Part shown: positions 1 to 7,397 of the stretch, piece after piece | How positions within the stretch are numbered: position 1 is the stretch's first letter | Layout of the letters: each line of letters opens with the position of its first letter | Assembly (NCBI RefSeq): GCF_044762655.1 | Contig: NZ_JBIWER010000006.1 | Coordinates: 1 to 64,000 of the forward strand | DNA: 64,000 nt | Source of the DNA: Psychrobacillus sp044762655 | Lineage (GTDB): Bacteria > Bacillota > Bacilli > Bacillales_A > Planococcaceae | Direction: 5' to 3' | Position numbers and translations under genes: made by a program | The notes under the pieces: model-generated | The model's database searches: none | Told to the model about the DNA's origin: nothing | Seen by the model: the letters and a program-made list of their open reading frames with translations, nothing else

Positions 1-143
1 TTTGCTGGCATCATCATTAAATGATGTCCAAATTGTTTTGCTATCAGATTAATCAAGTTAATCTTTCAAGCTATATTTCTTAACGTTTTGCATGTGCAGT
101 TTTCAATGTTCATGTTGTTTAAGTTGTCGTCTTGTTTCAGCGA
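1..143 (-). other. Probable leader of a leftward rRNA operon
   Basis: Read on the minus strand this AT-rich stretch follows a strong promoter and contains a GTCG...CGAC hairpin (about 126-144) and a segment reading 'ACATTGAAAACTGCAC', close to the antitermination-like 'TTGAAAACT' sequences in Bacillales pre-16S leaders. No protein-coding frame is convincing. In Bacillus subtilis an rrn operon also lies near the guaA-pbuG region. The 16S gene would be beyond the left edge, so this is inferred from leader and promoter only. Confidence 0.5.
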
Positions 144-150
144 CCTTTGT

Positions 151-180
151 ATCTTAACACCCTTTTGACAACTTCGTCAA
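151..180 (-). promoter_or_regulatory. rRNA-type promoter, leftward
   Basis: On the minus strand -35 TTGACG (175-180) and -10 TAAGAT (151-156) are separated by 18 bases and followed by 'ACAAAGGTCGCTGAAAC', a run typical of rrn P2 start regions in Bacillales. The upstream side is A/T-rich, as in UP elements. Positions 181-525 hold no gene I can support. Confidence 0.6.
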
Positions 181-525
181 CACCTTTTCATAAAAAATGT
201 ATGTAAAACATGATAACACTTTATTCTGACAAATGCAACAATTAAACAGAATTGATTCAACCCCCTTAAAACACTGGATTTCCAACAATGTAATGTACCT
301 ATCTCTTAACTTAAATCCATCTAAATTTCTTAATTTCATTTTATTTTATGAATCTAATTTTAACCACTATATAACTTACACTATACATTTCTCTCTCAAT
401 TTTCGAATTAGAACTCTGGATAAATTTCATAATTACTTTTTAAAGAATCGATTGGAGTCGAGATCAATGTTGTTTCGAATTACTTTTAAGAGGTTTGAAG
501 AAATACTTCTATATAGAAGAAATAA

Positions 526-553
526 AAAAGAGAGGCAAGATGCCCCTCTCTAG
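526..553 (-). terminator. Terminator of pbuG
   Basis: Minus-strand hairpin with arms GAGAGGGGC/GCCTCTC and a following T-rich run, ten bases beyond the pbuG stop. Confidence 0.85.
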
Positions 554-562
554 TGATAATTT

Positions 563-1894
563 TTATAGGAATATAAAGTAGCAAAGGAATACTACCCATA
601 GACCGTACATGATCGGGTGAATTTCTTTTATTCTACCAGCTACGATCATTGTAATTGGGTAGAACAGGAATCCGATTGCGATACCTGTTGCAATTGAATA
701 CGTCAGTGGCATTGCTAGAATAACAAAGAACGCTGGAACAGCAACTTCGAATCTCTTCCAATCAATTTGCCCTAACGCAGATACCATCAACACCCCTACA
801 ATAATTAATGCTGGTGCTGTTACATAAGAAGTAATGACACTTAATACAGGATAGAAGAATAATGATAGTAGGAAAAGTACACCGGTAACGATTGCTGCAA
901 ATCCTGTGCGAGCACCTGCTGCAACACCTGCAGTAGACTCTACATAGGAAGTAGTAGTTGAAGTCCCGGATACTGCGCCTGCTACAGTTGCAATGGAATC
1001 TGCCAATAACGCTTTACCAGCGCGTGGTAATTTATCGTCTTTCATTAATCCTGCTTGGTTTGCGACAGAAATTAATGTTCCTGCTGTATCAAAGAAATCT
1101 ACAAATAAGAAAGTTAATACGATTACTAAAAACTGAGTTGTAAGTAACGCTGTTGGATTATCGAAGAATACATCAAATGCAGCACCGAATGTTGGTCCCA
1201 TGCTTGGAACACTTCCAACAACTGCATCAGGTAGCGCTACTAAGCTGAAGATCATTCCGACAATAGCAGTAATCAGCATACCGTAGAAAATTCCGCCTTT
1301 AATACCTTTTACCATCATAATAACTGTAATAACAAGTCCAAAGATAGTTAACAAAATATTAGGATCCGATAAATCACCTAATGCAACTACTGTTGCCGGA
1401 TTAGAAACAATGATTTTAGAGTTTTGTAGACCAACAAACGTAATAAACAATCCGATCCCTGCTCCAACTGCATATTTTAACTCAGCTGGGATTGCGTTAA
1501 TAATTGTTTCACGAATTCCGGACAATGAAAGAATAATAAAGATAATACCTGAGAAAAGTACGCCCGTTAAAGCGATTTGCCATGGAATTTCATAAGTTAA
1601 TACTACTGTGTACGCAAAGAATGCATTAAGTCCCATACCTGGTGCTAGGGCAATTGGATATCTGGCGATTGCTCCCATAAGAATTGAACCGATTGCTGCT
1701 GCGATTGCTGTAGCTGTAAATATAGAACCTTTGTCCATATACATAAATTCCGGTAAGCCCTCTACCGTTTCTAGAGATAAGGTCATTGGATTAACGACTA
1801 AAATATACGCCATTGCCAAGAAAGTAGTTAAACCACCGATAATCTCGTTGCGATAATTTGTACCTAGCTCTTCAAATTGAAAATACTTTTTCAT
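563..1894 (-). CDS. pbuG: NCS2-family guanine/hypoxanthine permease
   Basis: A 443-residue integral membrane protein of the AzgA-like branch of the NCS2 purine transporters, expected to import guanine and hypoxanthine by proton symport. The N-terminus 'YRNEIIGGLTTFLAMAYI' and 'NPMTL' are typical of the family, as is 'DFFDTAGTLISVANQAGL' in the middle; hydrophobic segments run through the whole chain. Length is normal. The ATG at 1894 has the Shine-Dalgarno sequence GGAGG. The gene is monocistronic, between its own terminator and a guanine-type riboswitch, so it should be repressed when guanine is plentiful. The riboswitch ligand class supports guanine/hypoxanthine rather than adenine as substrate. 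Confidence 0.93.
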   Translation of the reverse strand: MKKYFQFEELGTNYRNEIIGGLTTFLAMAYILVVNPMTLSLETVEGLPEFMYMDKGSIFTATAIAAAIGSILMGAIARYPIALAPGMGLNAFFAYTVVLTYEIPWQIALTGVLFSGIIFIILSLSGIRETIINAIPAELKYAVGAGIGLFITFVGLQNSKIIVSNPATVVALGDLSDPNILLTIFGLVITVIMMVKGIKGGIFYGMLITAIVGMIFSLVALPDAVVGSVPSMGPTFGAAFDVFFDNPTALLTTQFLVIVLTFLFVDFFDTAGTLISVANQAGLMKDDKLPRAGKALLADSIATVAGAVSGTSTTTSYVESTAGVAAGARTGFAAIVTGVLFLLSLFFYPVLSVITSYVTAPALIIVGVLMVSALGQIDWKRFEVAVPAFFVILAMPLTYSIATGIAIGFLFYPITMIVAGRIKEIHPIMYGLWVVFLCYFIFL

Positions 1895-1920
1895 AATTTC
1901 CTCCAGTTATTGCCTGTATA

Positions 1921-1957
1921 ACAGAAAAAAGCATACGACAGAATCAGTCGTATGCTT
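1921..1957 (-). terminator. Riboswitch-controlled terminator before pbuG
   Basis: Minus-strand hairpin AGCATACGAC/GTCGTATGCT with a 7-nt loop, then a T run, just upstream of the pbuG Shine-Dalgarno site. It is the expression platform of the adjacent aptamer: the GTCGTAT sequence recurs in the aptamer P1 5' arm, so an alternative pairing is available. Confidence 0.85.
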
Positions 1958-1998
1958 AAGTATCTCAAGTAAGAGAAGAATTATACTTCTTCCTCTTA

Positions 1999-2066
1999 AT
2001 CGTAGTCGAATCATTTACGGTGATTCGGTAGAGACTTTTGGGCCTTATTCCCAACGTTATACGACA
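1999..2066 (-). promoter_or_regulatory. Guanine-type purine riboswitch (pbuG)
   Basis: Minus-strand sequence has P1 arms TCGTA/TACGA, the P2 pair TTGGG/CCCAA, the core 'GTCTCTACC', P3 arms CGAATCA/TGATTCG closing loop CCGTAAA, and J3/1 'GACTACG'. The C in GACTA is the Watson-Crick discriminator that pairs with guanine or hypoxanthine (adenine aptamers have U). A transcription terminator follows, so this is an OFF switch acting on pbuG. Confidence 0.92.
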
Positions 2067-2087
2067 ACATAATTAAATTATGTATGT

Positions 2088-2116
2088 AATATAACATCAT
2101 TATTTTAGAAAATCAA
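2088..2116 (-). promoter_or_regulatory. Sigma-A promoter of pbuG
   Basis: Minus strand -35 TTGATT (2111-2116), 17-base spacer, -10 TATATT (2088-2093), just upstream of the riboswitch. Confidence 0.6.
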
Positions 2117-2207
2117 TACCAAATCCGAACAATTTTTAGTTATTTTAGATAATAGTTCGTTTTTTAAATTTTCATACTATATAATCCTTGCAATGGATTA
2201 TATCCTC

Positions 2208-2263
2208 TTCCAACTCTATAGTAGCTGGTGGTTTACTCGTAATGTCATACAGTACGCGGTTAA
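2208..2263 (-). pseudogene. Displaced guaA 3'-end copy (att-like remnant)
   Basis: These 56 bases match the 3' end of the intact guaA (3363-3418) at about 51 positions, in the same orientation. The minus strand reads 'VNRVLYDITSKPPATIEL', against '...NRVVYDITSKPPATIEWE' plus stop in the real gene; the Trp codon and stop are lost. The 3' end of guaA is a known integration site of genomic islands. With an integrase fragment lying between the copies, this looks like the far attachment site of a decayed element. Confidence 0.85.
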
Positions 2264-2515
2264 CCATTGATATATAATGGTTTAAGATTTTTATAAAAAC
2301 AGAAAAATCCGTTCATATCTTGTAGTTATTGTCCTCAATTGTATCTAGTGAACCCCTGTTTCCAACGTTTTCAATTTGAATAATGGCTATTTCCTTTCAA
2401 TGTCAAAATCAATTAGCGAGGAATGGATATATGATGACGAGTTTTTTGTCACCGAATCTGAAATTTAGGAGAGTAATAAACTCTATCAATTGAAAAAGAG
2501 AACTTCGAACTAGAA

Positions 2516-2548
2516 AAACATAGGCAGATCTTATTCTTCCTATGTTTT
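2516..2548 (-). terminator. Terminator of the 49-residue gene
   Basis: Minus-strand hairpin AAACATAGG/CCTATGTTT followed by TTC, immediately after the small gene at 2557-2706. The T run is short. Confidence 0.55.
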
Positions 2549-2556
2549 CATTCATG

Positions 2557-2706
2557 TTATTTATCTGTTTGTTTTTGCTTTTTTTTCAAATACTCCGCAC
2601 GTATTTTTTCAAGTTGCTGCTTTTTATCAAATTGGGCAGGCTTGTGTATTTCATGATACTTTGCCACAGCCGCCTTACCTTTGGTATCTAATTGATATTT
2701 CCCCAT
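2557..2706 (-). CDS. 49-residue lysine-rich hypothetical protein
   Basis: A small frame starting 'MGKYQLDTKGKAAVAKYHE' and ending in 'KKKQKQTDK'; very basic, probably helical, no signal peptide or membrane segment. The ATG has an AGGTG Shine-Dalgarno site nine bases upstream and the gene ends just before a hairpin, both arguing that it is expressed. It sits inside the guaA-flanked island remnant and is the only intact frame there. I do not recognise a function; it resembles short conserved Bacillales proteins of unknown role. Confidence 0.65.
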   Translation of the reverse strand: MGKYQLDTKGKAAVAKYHEIHKPAQFDKKQQLEKIRAEYLKKKQKQTDK

Positions 2707-2761
2707 TTTGTTCACCTACTTTTCTTGTCTTTAATGAGAATCTGACCACCAACTATAATAT

Positions 2762-2947
2762 ACTTTGGTGATTCGTGACAGACTAGGACACGAAGATATA
2801 CAAACCACATTAGGAACTTACGGACACTTATACCCTAATATGAATTGAGAAGTTGCTAATAGATTGAAAAACATTATAAATGTACCAGTTAACTCCTCAG
2901 TTCGTCATAAACTTACTTCTAATCATTATATTAACCGAAAAAATTAA
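2762..2947 (+). pseudogene. Tyrosine recombinase (integrase) C-terminal remnant
   Basis: The plus strand reads 'VIRDRLGHEDIQTTLGTYG' then 'HLYPNMN', an in-frame stop at 2846-2848, then 'EVANRLKNIINV'. LGH-x-n-TY-HLYP is the C-terminal catalytic box of phage and ICE integrases, including the nucleophilic Tyr region. Everything upstream of 2759 in this frame is gone (stop at 2756). This is a dead fragment about 60 codons long. It lies between the two guaA-tail copies, as expected for the integrase of an element inserted there. Confidence 0.85.
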
Positions 2948-3108
2948 CTTTTATAAAGTGTACAATTCACTTGTTTTGTGCACTTTATTATAAATTTACA
3001 ATTATTGTATAATAAAGTAGAATCATTAATAACGTGTGGCTAGATTTTTGGCTTGTGTTTCGCAAGCATTACAATAATATTTGGGGCTTTCGCTTCTTAT
3101 CTGTATAG

Positions 3109-3308
3109 ATAAATTCAACTATTTCTTATGCCTTCGAAAGAGAAAAAAGTATACTTACGAACGCTCAAACACATCGAAATAAACGCTTTGTTTTAAATAT
3201 TGATTTAGAAAACTTCTTTGAAAGTTTTCATTTCGGGAGAGTTAAAGGCTTTTTCGAGAAAAACAAATATTCCAGCTATCTCCCGTAGTTGCTCGTTTGC
3301 AATCGTAA
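3109..3308 (+). pseudogene. Retron-type reverse transcriptase remnant, frameshifted
   Basis: The plus strand reads 'AFEREKSILTNAQTHRNKRF', 'VLNIDLENFFESFHFGRVKG' and 'FFEKNK', then after a one-base frame change 'FQLSPVVARLQS' and a stop. The xNIDLxxFFxSxxFGRVxGFF block is RT motif 1/2 of retron and related bacterial reverse transcriptases. The catalytic YADD region and the whole C-terminus are absent, so the gene is dead. The 110 bases upstream contain a GCTTG/CAAGC hairpin (about 3052-3068) that might be residual msr/msd RNA, but I cannot establish that. Confidence 0.8.
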
Positions 3309-3352
3309 GAAAAAAGAGCTTAGAACCCTTTTAATTCAAGGATTCTAAGCTT
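3309..3352 (-). terminator. Terminator of guaA
   Basis: Minus-strand hairpin with arms AGCTTAGAATCC/GGGTTCTAAGCT followed by CTTTTTT, eight bases after the guaA stop. Confidence 0.85.
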
Positions 3353-3359
3353 CTTTTAA

Positions 3360-4913
3360 TTATTCCCACTCAATAGTTGCTGGTGGTTTACTCGTAATGT
3401 CGTACACTACGCGGTTAATGTGAGGTACTTCATTGACTAAGCGAACACTTACTTTTTCTAGAACATCCCATGGGATACGTGCCCAGTCAGAAGTCATCCC
3501 GTCGATAGAGGTTACTGCACGGATACCGATTGCGTAATCGTACGTGCGTGCATCGCCCATTACTCCTACGCTACGGATGTCTGGTAGCACGGTGAAGTAC
3601 TGCCAAATATCACGGTCAAGTCCAGCTTTTGCAATTTCTTCACGAAGGATGAAATCAGATTCACGAACGATTTCTAATTTTTCTTCTGTAATTTCACCTA
3701 ATACACGAATTCCTAGACCAGGACCTGGGAAAGGTTGACGCCAAACGATTTTTTCATCAAGACCAAGTTCTAATCCTAAAGCGCGCACTTCATCTTTGAA
3801 CAAAGTTTTTAGCGGCTCAATTAGTTTAAACTGCATATCTTCAGGAAGTCCACCAACGTTATGGTGAGATTTAATCGTTTGAGCTGTGGCAGTTCCAGAC
3901 TCAATGATATCTGTATAAAGAGTTCCTTGTGCCAGGAAATCCATTCCGTCTAACTTAGAAGCTTCTTCATCGAATACATAAATAAATTCATTCCCGATAA
4001 TTTTACGTTTTTTCTCTGGATCTGAAACACCAGCTAATTTGTTCATGAAGCGTTCACGAGCATCGATTTTGATAACATTCATGTTAAAACCTTCTGTGAA
4101 AGTCTTCATAACTTGTTCCACTTCACCTTTACGGTTTAAGTTATGATCTACAAACATACAAGTTAGTTGGTCACCAATTGCTTTATGGATTAAAACCGCA
4201 ACAACAGAAGAATCCACTCCACCACTTAATGCGCAAAGAACCTTTTTATCTCCGACTTCTTGGCGAATGTTTTGCAGCTGCATTTCTACAAAGCTTTCCA
4301 TTGACCAGTCGCCTTTCGCATGGCAAACATCAAATACGAACTGACGGATTAACTCAATTCCGTAAATTGAATGTCTTACTTCAGGGTGGAATTGTACAGC
4401 ATAGAAGTTTTTCGCTTCATTTGCCATTGCAGCCACTTCACAAGATGGACTCGTAGCTATTACTTCAAAGCCTTCAGGTGCCACTGTTACATGGTCTCCA
4501 TGACTCATCCAAACAACTTGCTTTTCCGGAAGCTGCCCAAATAACGGCGTTGAATTTTTCACATTAATCTCCGCTTTACCATATTCTCTATGAGAAGCTT
4601 TTTCTACTTTCCCACCGAAATGTTGAGACATCAGTTGCATACCATAGCATATTCCTAATATTGGCACACCTAAGTCATAAATAGCAGAGTCTATATGAAA
4701 TGCATTTTCATCATAAACGGAATTGGGTCCACCTGAGAAAATGATTCCTGTTGCATTCACTTTTTTCAATTCTTCAGCAGTTACTGTATGTGGAAGCAAT
4801 TCGCTATATACGCCAAACTCACGAATACGACGGGTGATTAGTTGGTTGTATTGACTTCCGAAATCTAGAACGACAATTTTTTCTTGTTCTTTTAACAATG
4901 GTGTTAAAGACAT
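3360..4913 (-). CDS. guaA: GMP synthase (glutamine-hydrolysing)
   Basis: Converts XMP, ATP and glutamine to GMP, the last step of guanine nucleotide synthesis. The N-terminal class I amidotransferase domain has 'GICYGMQLM' with the catalytic Cys and 'FHPEV' with the catalytic His; the ATP-pyrophosphatase domain starts at the P-loop 'ALSGGVDSSV'; the C-terminal dimerisation domain ends 'PATIEWE'. I place the start at the ATG ending at 4913 because GAGGTGG lies seven bases before it; an ATG ten codons upstream has no ribosome site. The product is 517 residues, normal length. A guanine-type riboswitch and terminator precede it. Confidence 0.97.
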   Translation of the reverse strand: MSLTPLLKEQEKIVVLDFGSQYNQLITRRIREFGVYSELLPHTVTAEELKKVNATGIIFSGGPNSVYDENAFHIDSAIYDLGVPILGICYGMQLMSQHFGGKVEKASHREYGKAEINVKNSTPLFGQLPEKQVVWMSHGDHVTVAPEGFEVIATSPSCEVAAMANEAKNFYAVQFHPEVRHSIYGIELIRQFVFDVCHAKGDWSMESFVEMQLQNIRQEVGDKKVLCALSGGVDSSVVAVLIHKAIGDQLTCMFVDHNLNRKGEVEQVMKTFTEGFNMNVIKIDARERFMNKLAGVSDPEKKRKIIGNEFIYVFDEEASKLDGMDFLAQGTLYTDIIESGTATAQTIKSHHNVGGLPEDMQFKLIEPLKTLFKDEVRALGLELGLDEKIVWRQPFPGPGLGIRVLGEITEEKLEIVRESDFILREEIAKAGLDRDIWQYFTVLPDIRSVGVMGDARTYDYAIGIRAVTSIDGMTSDWARIPWDVLEKVSVRLVNEVPHINRVVYDITSKPPATIEWE

Positions 4914-4971
4914 TAGCTCCACCTCTTCTTTAAAGTAATCCAACTTGTATCCTCTATAACCTTAAAATGAT

Positions 4972-5012
4972 AAAAAAAACGCGTCAGAAAGCATACCTCT
5001 TTCTACGCGTTT
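4972..5012 (-). terminator. Riboswitch-controlled terminator before guaA
   Basis: Minus-strand hairpin AAACGCGTAGAAAG/CTTTCTGACGCGTTT with one bulge, followed by at least eight T residues, 60 bases upstream of the guaA start. It is the OFF conformation of the aptamer at 5071-5141. Confidence 0.88.
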
Positions 5013-5070
5013 ATGTTCTCTACATCAAAAAGGTGAATGCATATGTCTGAAAAAGACATGACTGCATCCA

Positions 5071-5141
5071 CCTTCATAGTCAAGTTGTTAATGGCAACTT
5101 GGTAGAAACATCCGAACCATATCATCGGACATATACGAGGG
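5071..5141 (-). promoter_or_regulatory. Guanine-type purine riboswitch (guaA)
   Basis: Minus strand: P1 arms CCCTCGTA/TATGAAGG (one mismatch, one wobble), P2 'GTCCGATGATATGGTTCGGA', core 'TGTTTCTACC', P3 arms AAGTTG/CAACTT, J3/1 'GACTATG' with the guanine-specifying C. Loop 3 reads CCATTAA rather than the usual CCGTAAA, so the loop-loop contact is partly non-canonical. A terminator follows; guanine should stop guaA transcription. Confidence 0.88.
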
Positions 5142-5167
5142 CAACATTGGTCATTTTATTTGACTTT

Positions 5168-5196
5168 AGTTTACAGGTAGTTGCCCTCAAAATCAA
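5168..5196 (-). promoter_or_regulatory. Candidate promoter of guaA
   Basis: Minus strand -35 TTGATT (5191-5196), 17 bases, -10 TAAACT (5168-5173). It overlaps the last codon of the upstream transglutaminase gene, so guaA would be transcribed independently. Confidence 0.45.
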
Positions 5197-7397
5197 CCGC
5201 TAAGCTGATTGATTAAATTTTCCCAACTTTCTCTCATTGATACATAATTTATACCTTCTTTACTATTACCATATAAACCTTTTTCGTAGGCAGCCGTTAA
5301 CTTGCTCATATGGGTTTCTCCAAAACCTGCATCTACATATTTTGCATATGCAGATAACGTCTGTCCCGGCTCTCTTGTTATTCCATATGCATCCAACTGT
5401 TTTAATAACTGAAGATACATTTTTTCAAACGTATCCCAATCATTTTTACGCATGCGGTTAATCGGTATTAATACTTTAACTAACCACTTTCTCCGATAAT
5501 GATAAGCAAGCATAGAAATTAATGCCAAACCGACTATCGTCCAAAAAATAAGAGCTTTATGATCAGATAACCATTTAGCCATGTTGCTCATGATTTCTGT
5601 AAATCCTTTAGAAATTTCCTTCTCTTCTTTGTCCTCTTGAGGTTTTTCAGGTGTTTTCTCAGGAGTATTTTCAGGTGTTTCCAATTCATCTTTTTTAGTA
5701 TCTACATCATAATTTAAATTGACAGCATTCGAAAATCCAATAGTTGGCTCAAACGTCATCCAACCGACATTCGGAAAATAGGCTTCTACCCATGAGTGAG
5801 CATTATTATTGGTTACCTCATAAACTGGCAGTCCATTTTCACGGTCCACTACTTCTCCTGGTGCAAAGCCCTTCACCCAACGCGCAGGAATTCCTTCTGA
5901 ACGTAACAGCACAACCATCGATGTCGAGAAGTTATCACAATAACCTATCTTGGTATCAAATAAAAACTGATCCACGTAATCCGTATTACCTTCTGGAATC
6001 GCAGCCAGATCCTGATTATAACTGAAACCATTTAACTGGAAATACCGCTCAATTGATTTTGCTTTGTCATATAAGCTGTCACTATTTGAAGTGATAGAAG
6101 CTGCCAGCTCTTTTACTCTGGTTGGTAATGTTTCAGGAAGCTGTAAATAGCGATCGAAGTCACTGGATAATCCCTCTAAGTTTTTCGGTACTGCCTCTCT
6201 AAGTGCTTTTAAGCTATACACTGGCTCATTGTACGTTACATCATACATGGATATAGGCGTCTCATTGCCCCCATCGATGGTATATAGTTTTTGGGTACTT
6301 ACGTCCATTGATAACGTAAATGGCACCCCTGAATTCACTTGTTCGATTCCATAGGGTTGCATGATAAAAGGATAAGATTGGGACATGTAAATGCTCGCTA
6401 CTAATAGTTCACCTTCCATCCCAGGAAGTATGTCAGATTCAATCGGCTCTCCAAGCTCAAAACTCTTCCAAATCGGAGACTCTATTTCTGAATTCACCCA
6501 CCCTTTGGAAGTGTACGTATCCTTTGTTTCAATCTTCCAATATTGCTTTGTTGGTGTAGCAGCATAAAATACAGGGGTATTATCGTTCGCAAATGCCCCC
6601 CCTAAGCGCTCATCATTTTCTCCATAACCTACTTTTTGTGTAGCTCCACCCACACCTCTTCCAGCATCGCCGTTCGATGCATTTGGGCTAGATGACAATA
6701 GAAAAGGCACTGGATCTGGCCAACTTGGACCTGCTTTAGGTAATACATAGGCAAGCGCACTGCTAATAACAATTACAGTTAACAAGCTTCCAATACTAAC
6801 TGCTAAAAATGCACCATGAAGCCTACCCTCTTGCTCATGCATCATTTTTTGAGCATATAACAGTCCTAATATGATAAATCCAGCCGTTAGTACAATAATG
6901 ATACTTTTCTCTCCACTATATGGACTAAACGTATCCAAAATCGTTATAAATAAAACCGTGAAAAGAAAGAATAGCATTAAGTTTTTACGAACTCGGATCC
7001 AATAGTTTAGTAAATAAGTAGTCATCCATAACAAAATAAAAAACAAAAATGTTCGGAAGGGGTCCGTTACATCAGACCAGTTTCTTCCTAACATAGAAGT
7101 AATATTATCTATGAACATCTCCACTAGTAATCTAAAACTCTCTAACGATAAGAAAGAAAAATCTGTATAGATATGTACGATTACCCAACACATATATACT
7201 ACCTTAATAGGAAATACGTATAGCCATTTCAATTTCAAAAGATAAAACACAAAGGAGATAACTAAAAACCAACCAAATAAACTTAAATAATCGGTATCAG
7301 TGAGTACAATGACTGGCTTTAACCACTCCAACATTAGGATAAAAACGAACAAATAAATAAATCCAGATAGGAAGTATTCCTTTGTTTTTTTACTCAT
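5193..7397 (-). CDS. Membrane-bound transglutaminase-like protein (TgpA/DUF3488 family)
   Basis: A 734-residue protein. About six membrane segments occupy residues 8-220, an extracytoplasmic transglutaminase-like domain lies around 425-560, then a Pro/Glu/Lys-rich linker ('EKTPEKPQEDKEEKE'), one more membrane segment near 620-640 and a cytoplasmic DUF4129-like tail. The papain-like triad is visible as Cys487 in 'GYCDNFS', His534 in 'NNAHSWVEAYF' and an acidic residue in 'FEPT' (Glu550, where Asp is usual). It is third in a MoxR-DUF58-transglutaminase operon with 4-base ATGA overlaps. Such clusters are thought to act in cell-envelope assembly; the substrate is unknown. Confidence 0.9.
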   Translation of the reverse strand: MSKKTKEYFLSGFIYLFVFILMLEWLKPVIVLTDTDYLSLFGWFLVISFVFYLLKLKWLYVFPIKVVYMCWVIVHIYTDFSFLSLESFRLLVEMFIDNITSMLGRNWSDVTDPFRTFLFFILLWMTTYLLNYWIRVRKNLMLFFLFTVLFITILDTFSPYSGEKSIIIVLTAGFIILGLLYAQKMMHEQEGRLHGAFLAVSIGSLLTVIVISSALAYVLPKAGPSWPDPVPFLLSSSPNASNGDAGRGVGGATQKVGYGENDERLGGAFANDNTPVFYAATPTKQYWKIETKDTYTSKGWVNSEIESPIWKSFELGEPIESDILPGMEGELLVASIYMSQSYPFIMQPYGIEQVNSGVPFTLSMDVSTQKLYTIDGGNETPISMYDVTYNEPVYSLKALREAVPKNLEGLSSDFDRYLQLPETLPTRVKELAASITSNSDSLYDKAKSIERYFQLNGFSYNQDLAAIPEGNTDYVDQFLFDTKIGYCDNFSTSMVVLLRSEGIPARWVKGFAPGEVVDRENGLPVYEVTNNNAHSWVEAYFPNVGWMTFEPTIGFSNAVNLNYDVDTKKDELETPENTPEKTPEKPQEDKEEKEISKGFTEIMSNMAKWLSDHKALIFWTIVGLALISMLAYHYRRKWLVKVLIPINRMRKNDWDTFEKMYLQLLKQLDAYGITREPGQTLSAYAKYVDAGFGETHMSKLTAAYEKGLYGNSKEGINYVSMRESWENLINQLSG

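Noticed and set aside
154..339. 61-codon minus-strand frame at the left edge
   Set aside because: No ribosome site, overlaps the rRNA-type promoter, and its composition is not protein-like.
2399..2470. Plus-strand frame reading MSKSISEEWIYDDEFF in the island remnant
   Set aside because: Only about 22 codons, no ribosome site, no recognisable homology; could be another gene scrap but cannot be supported.
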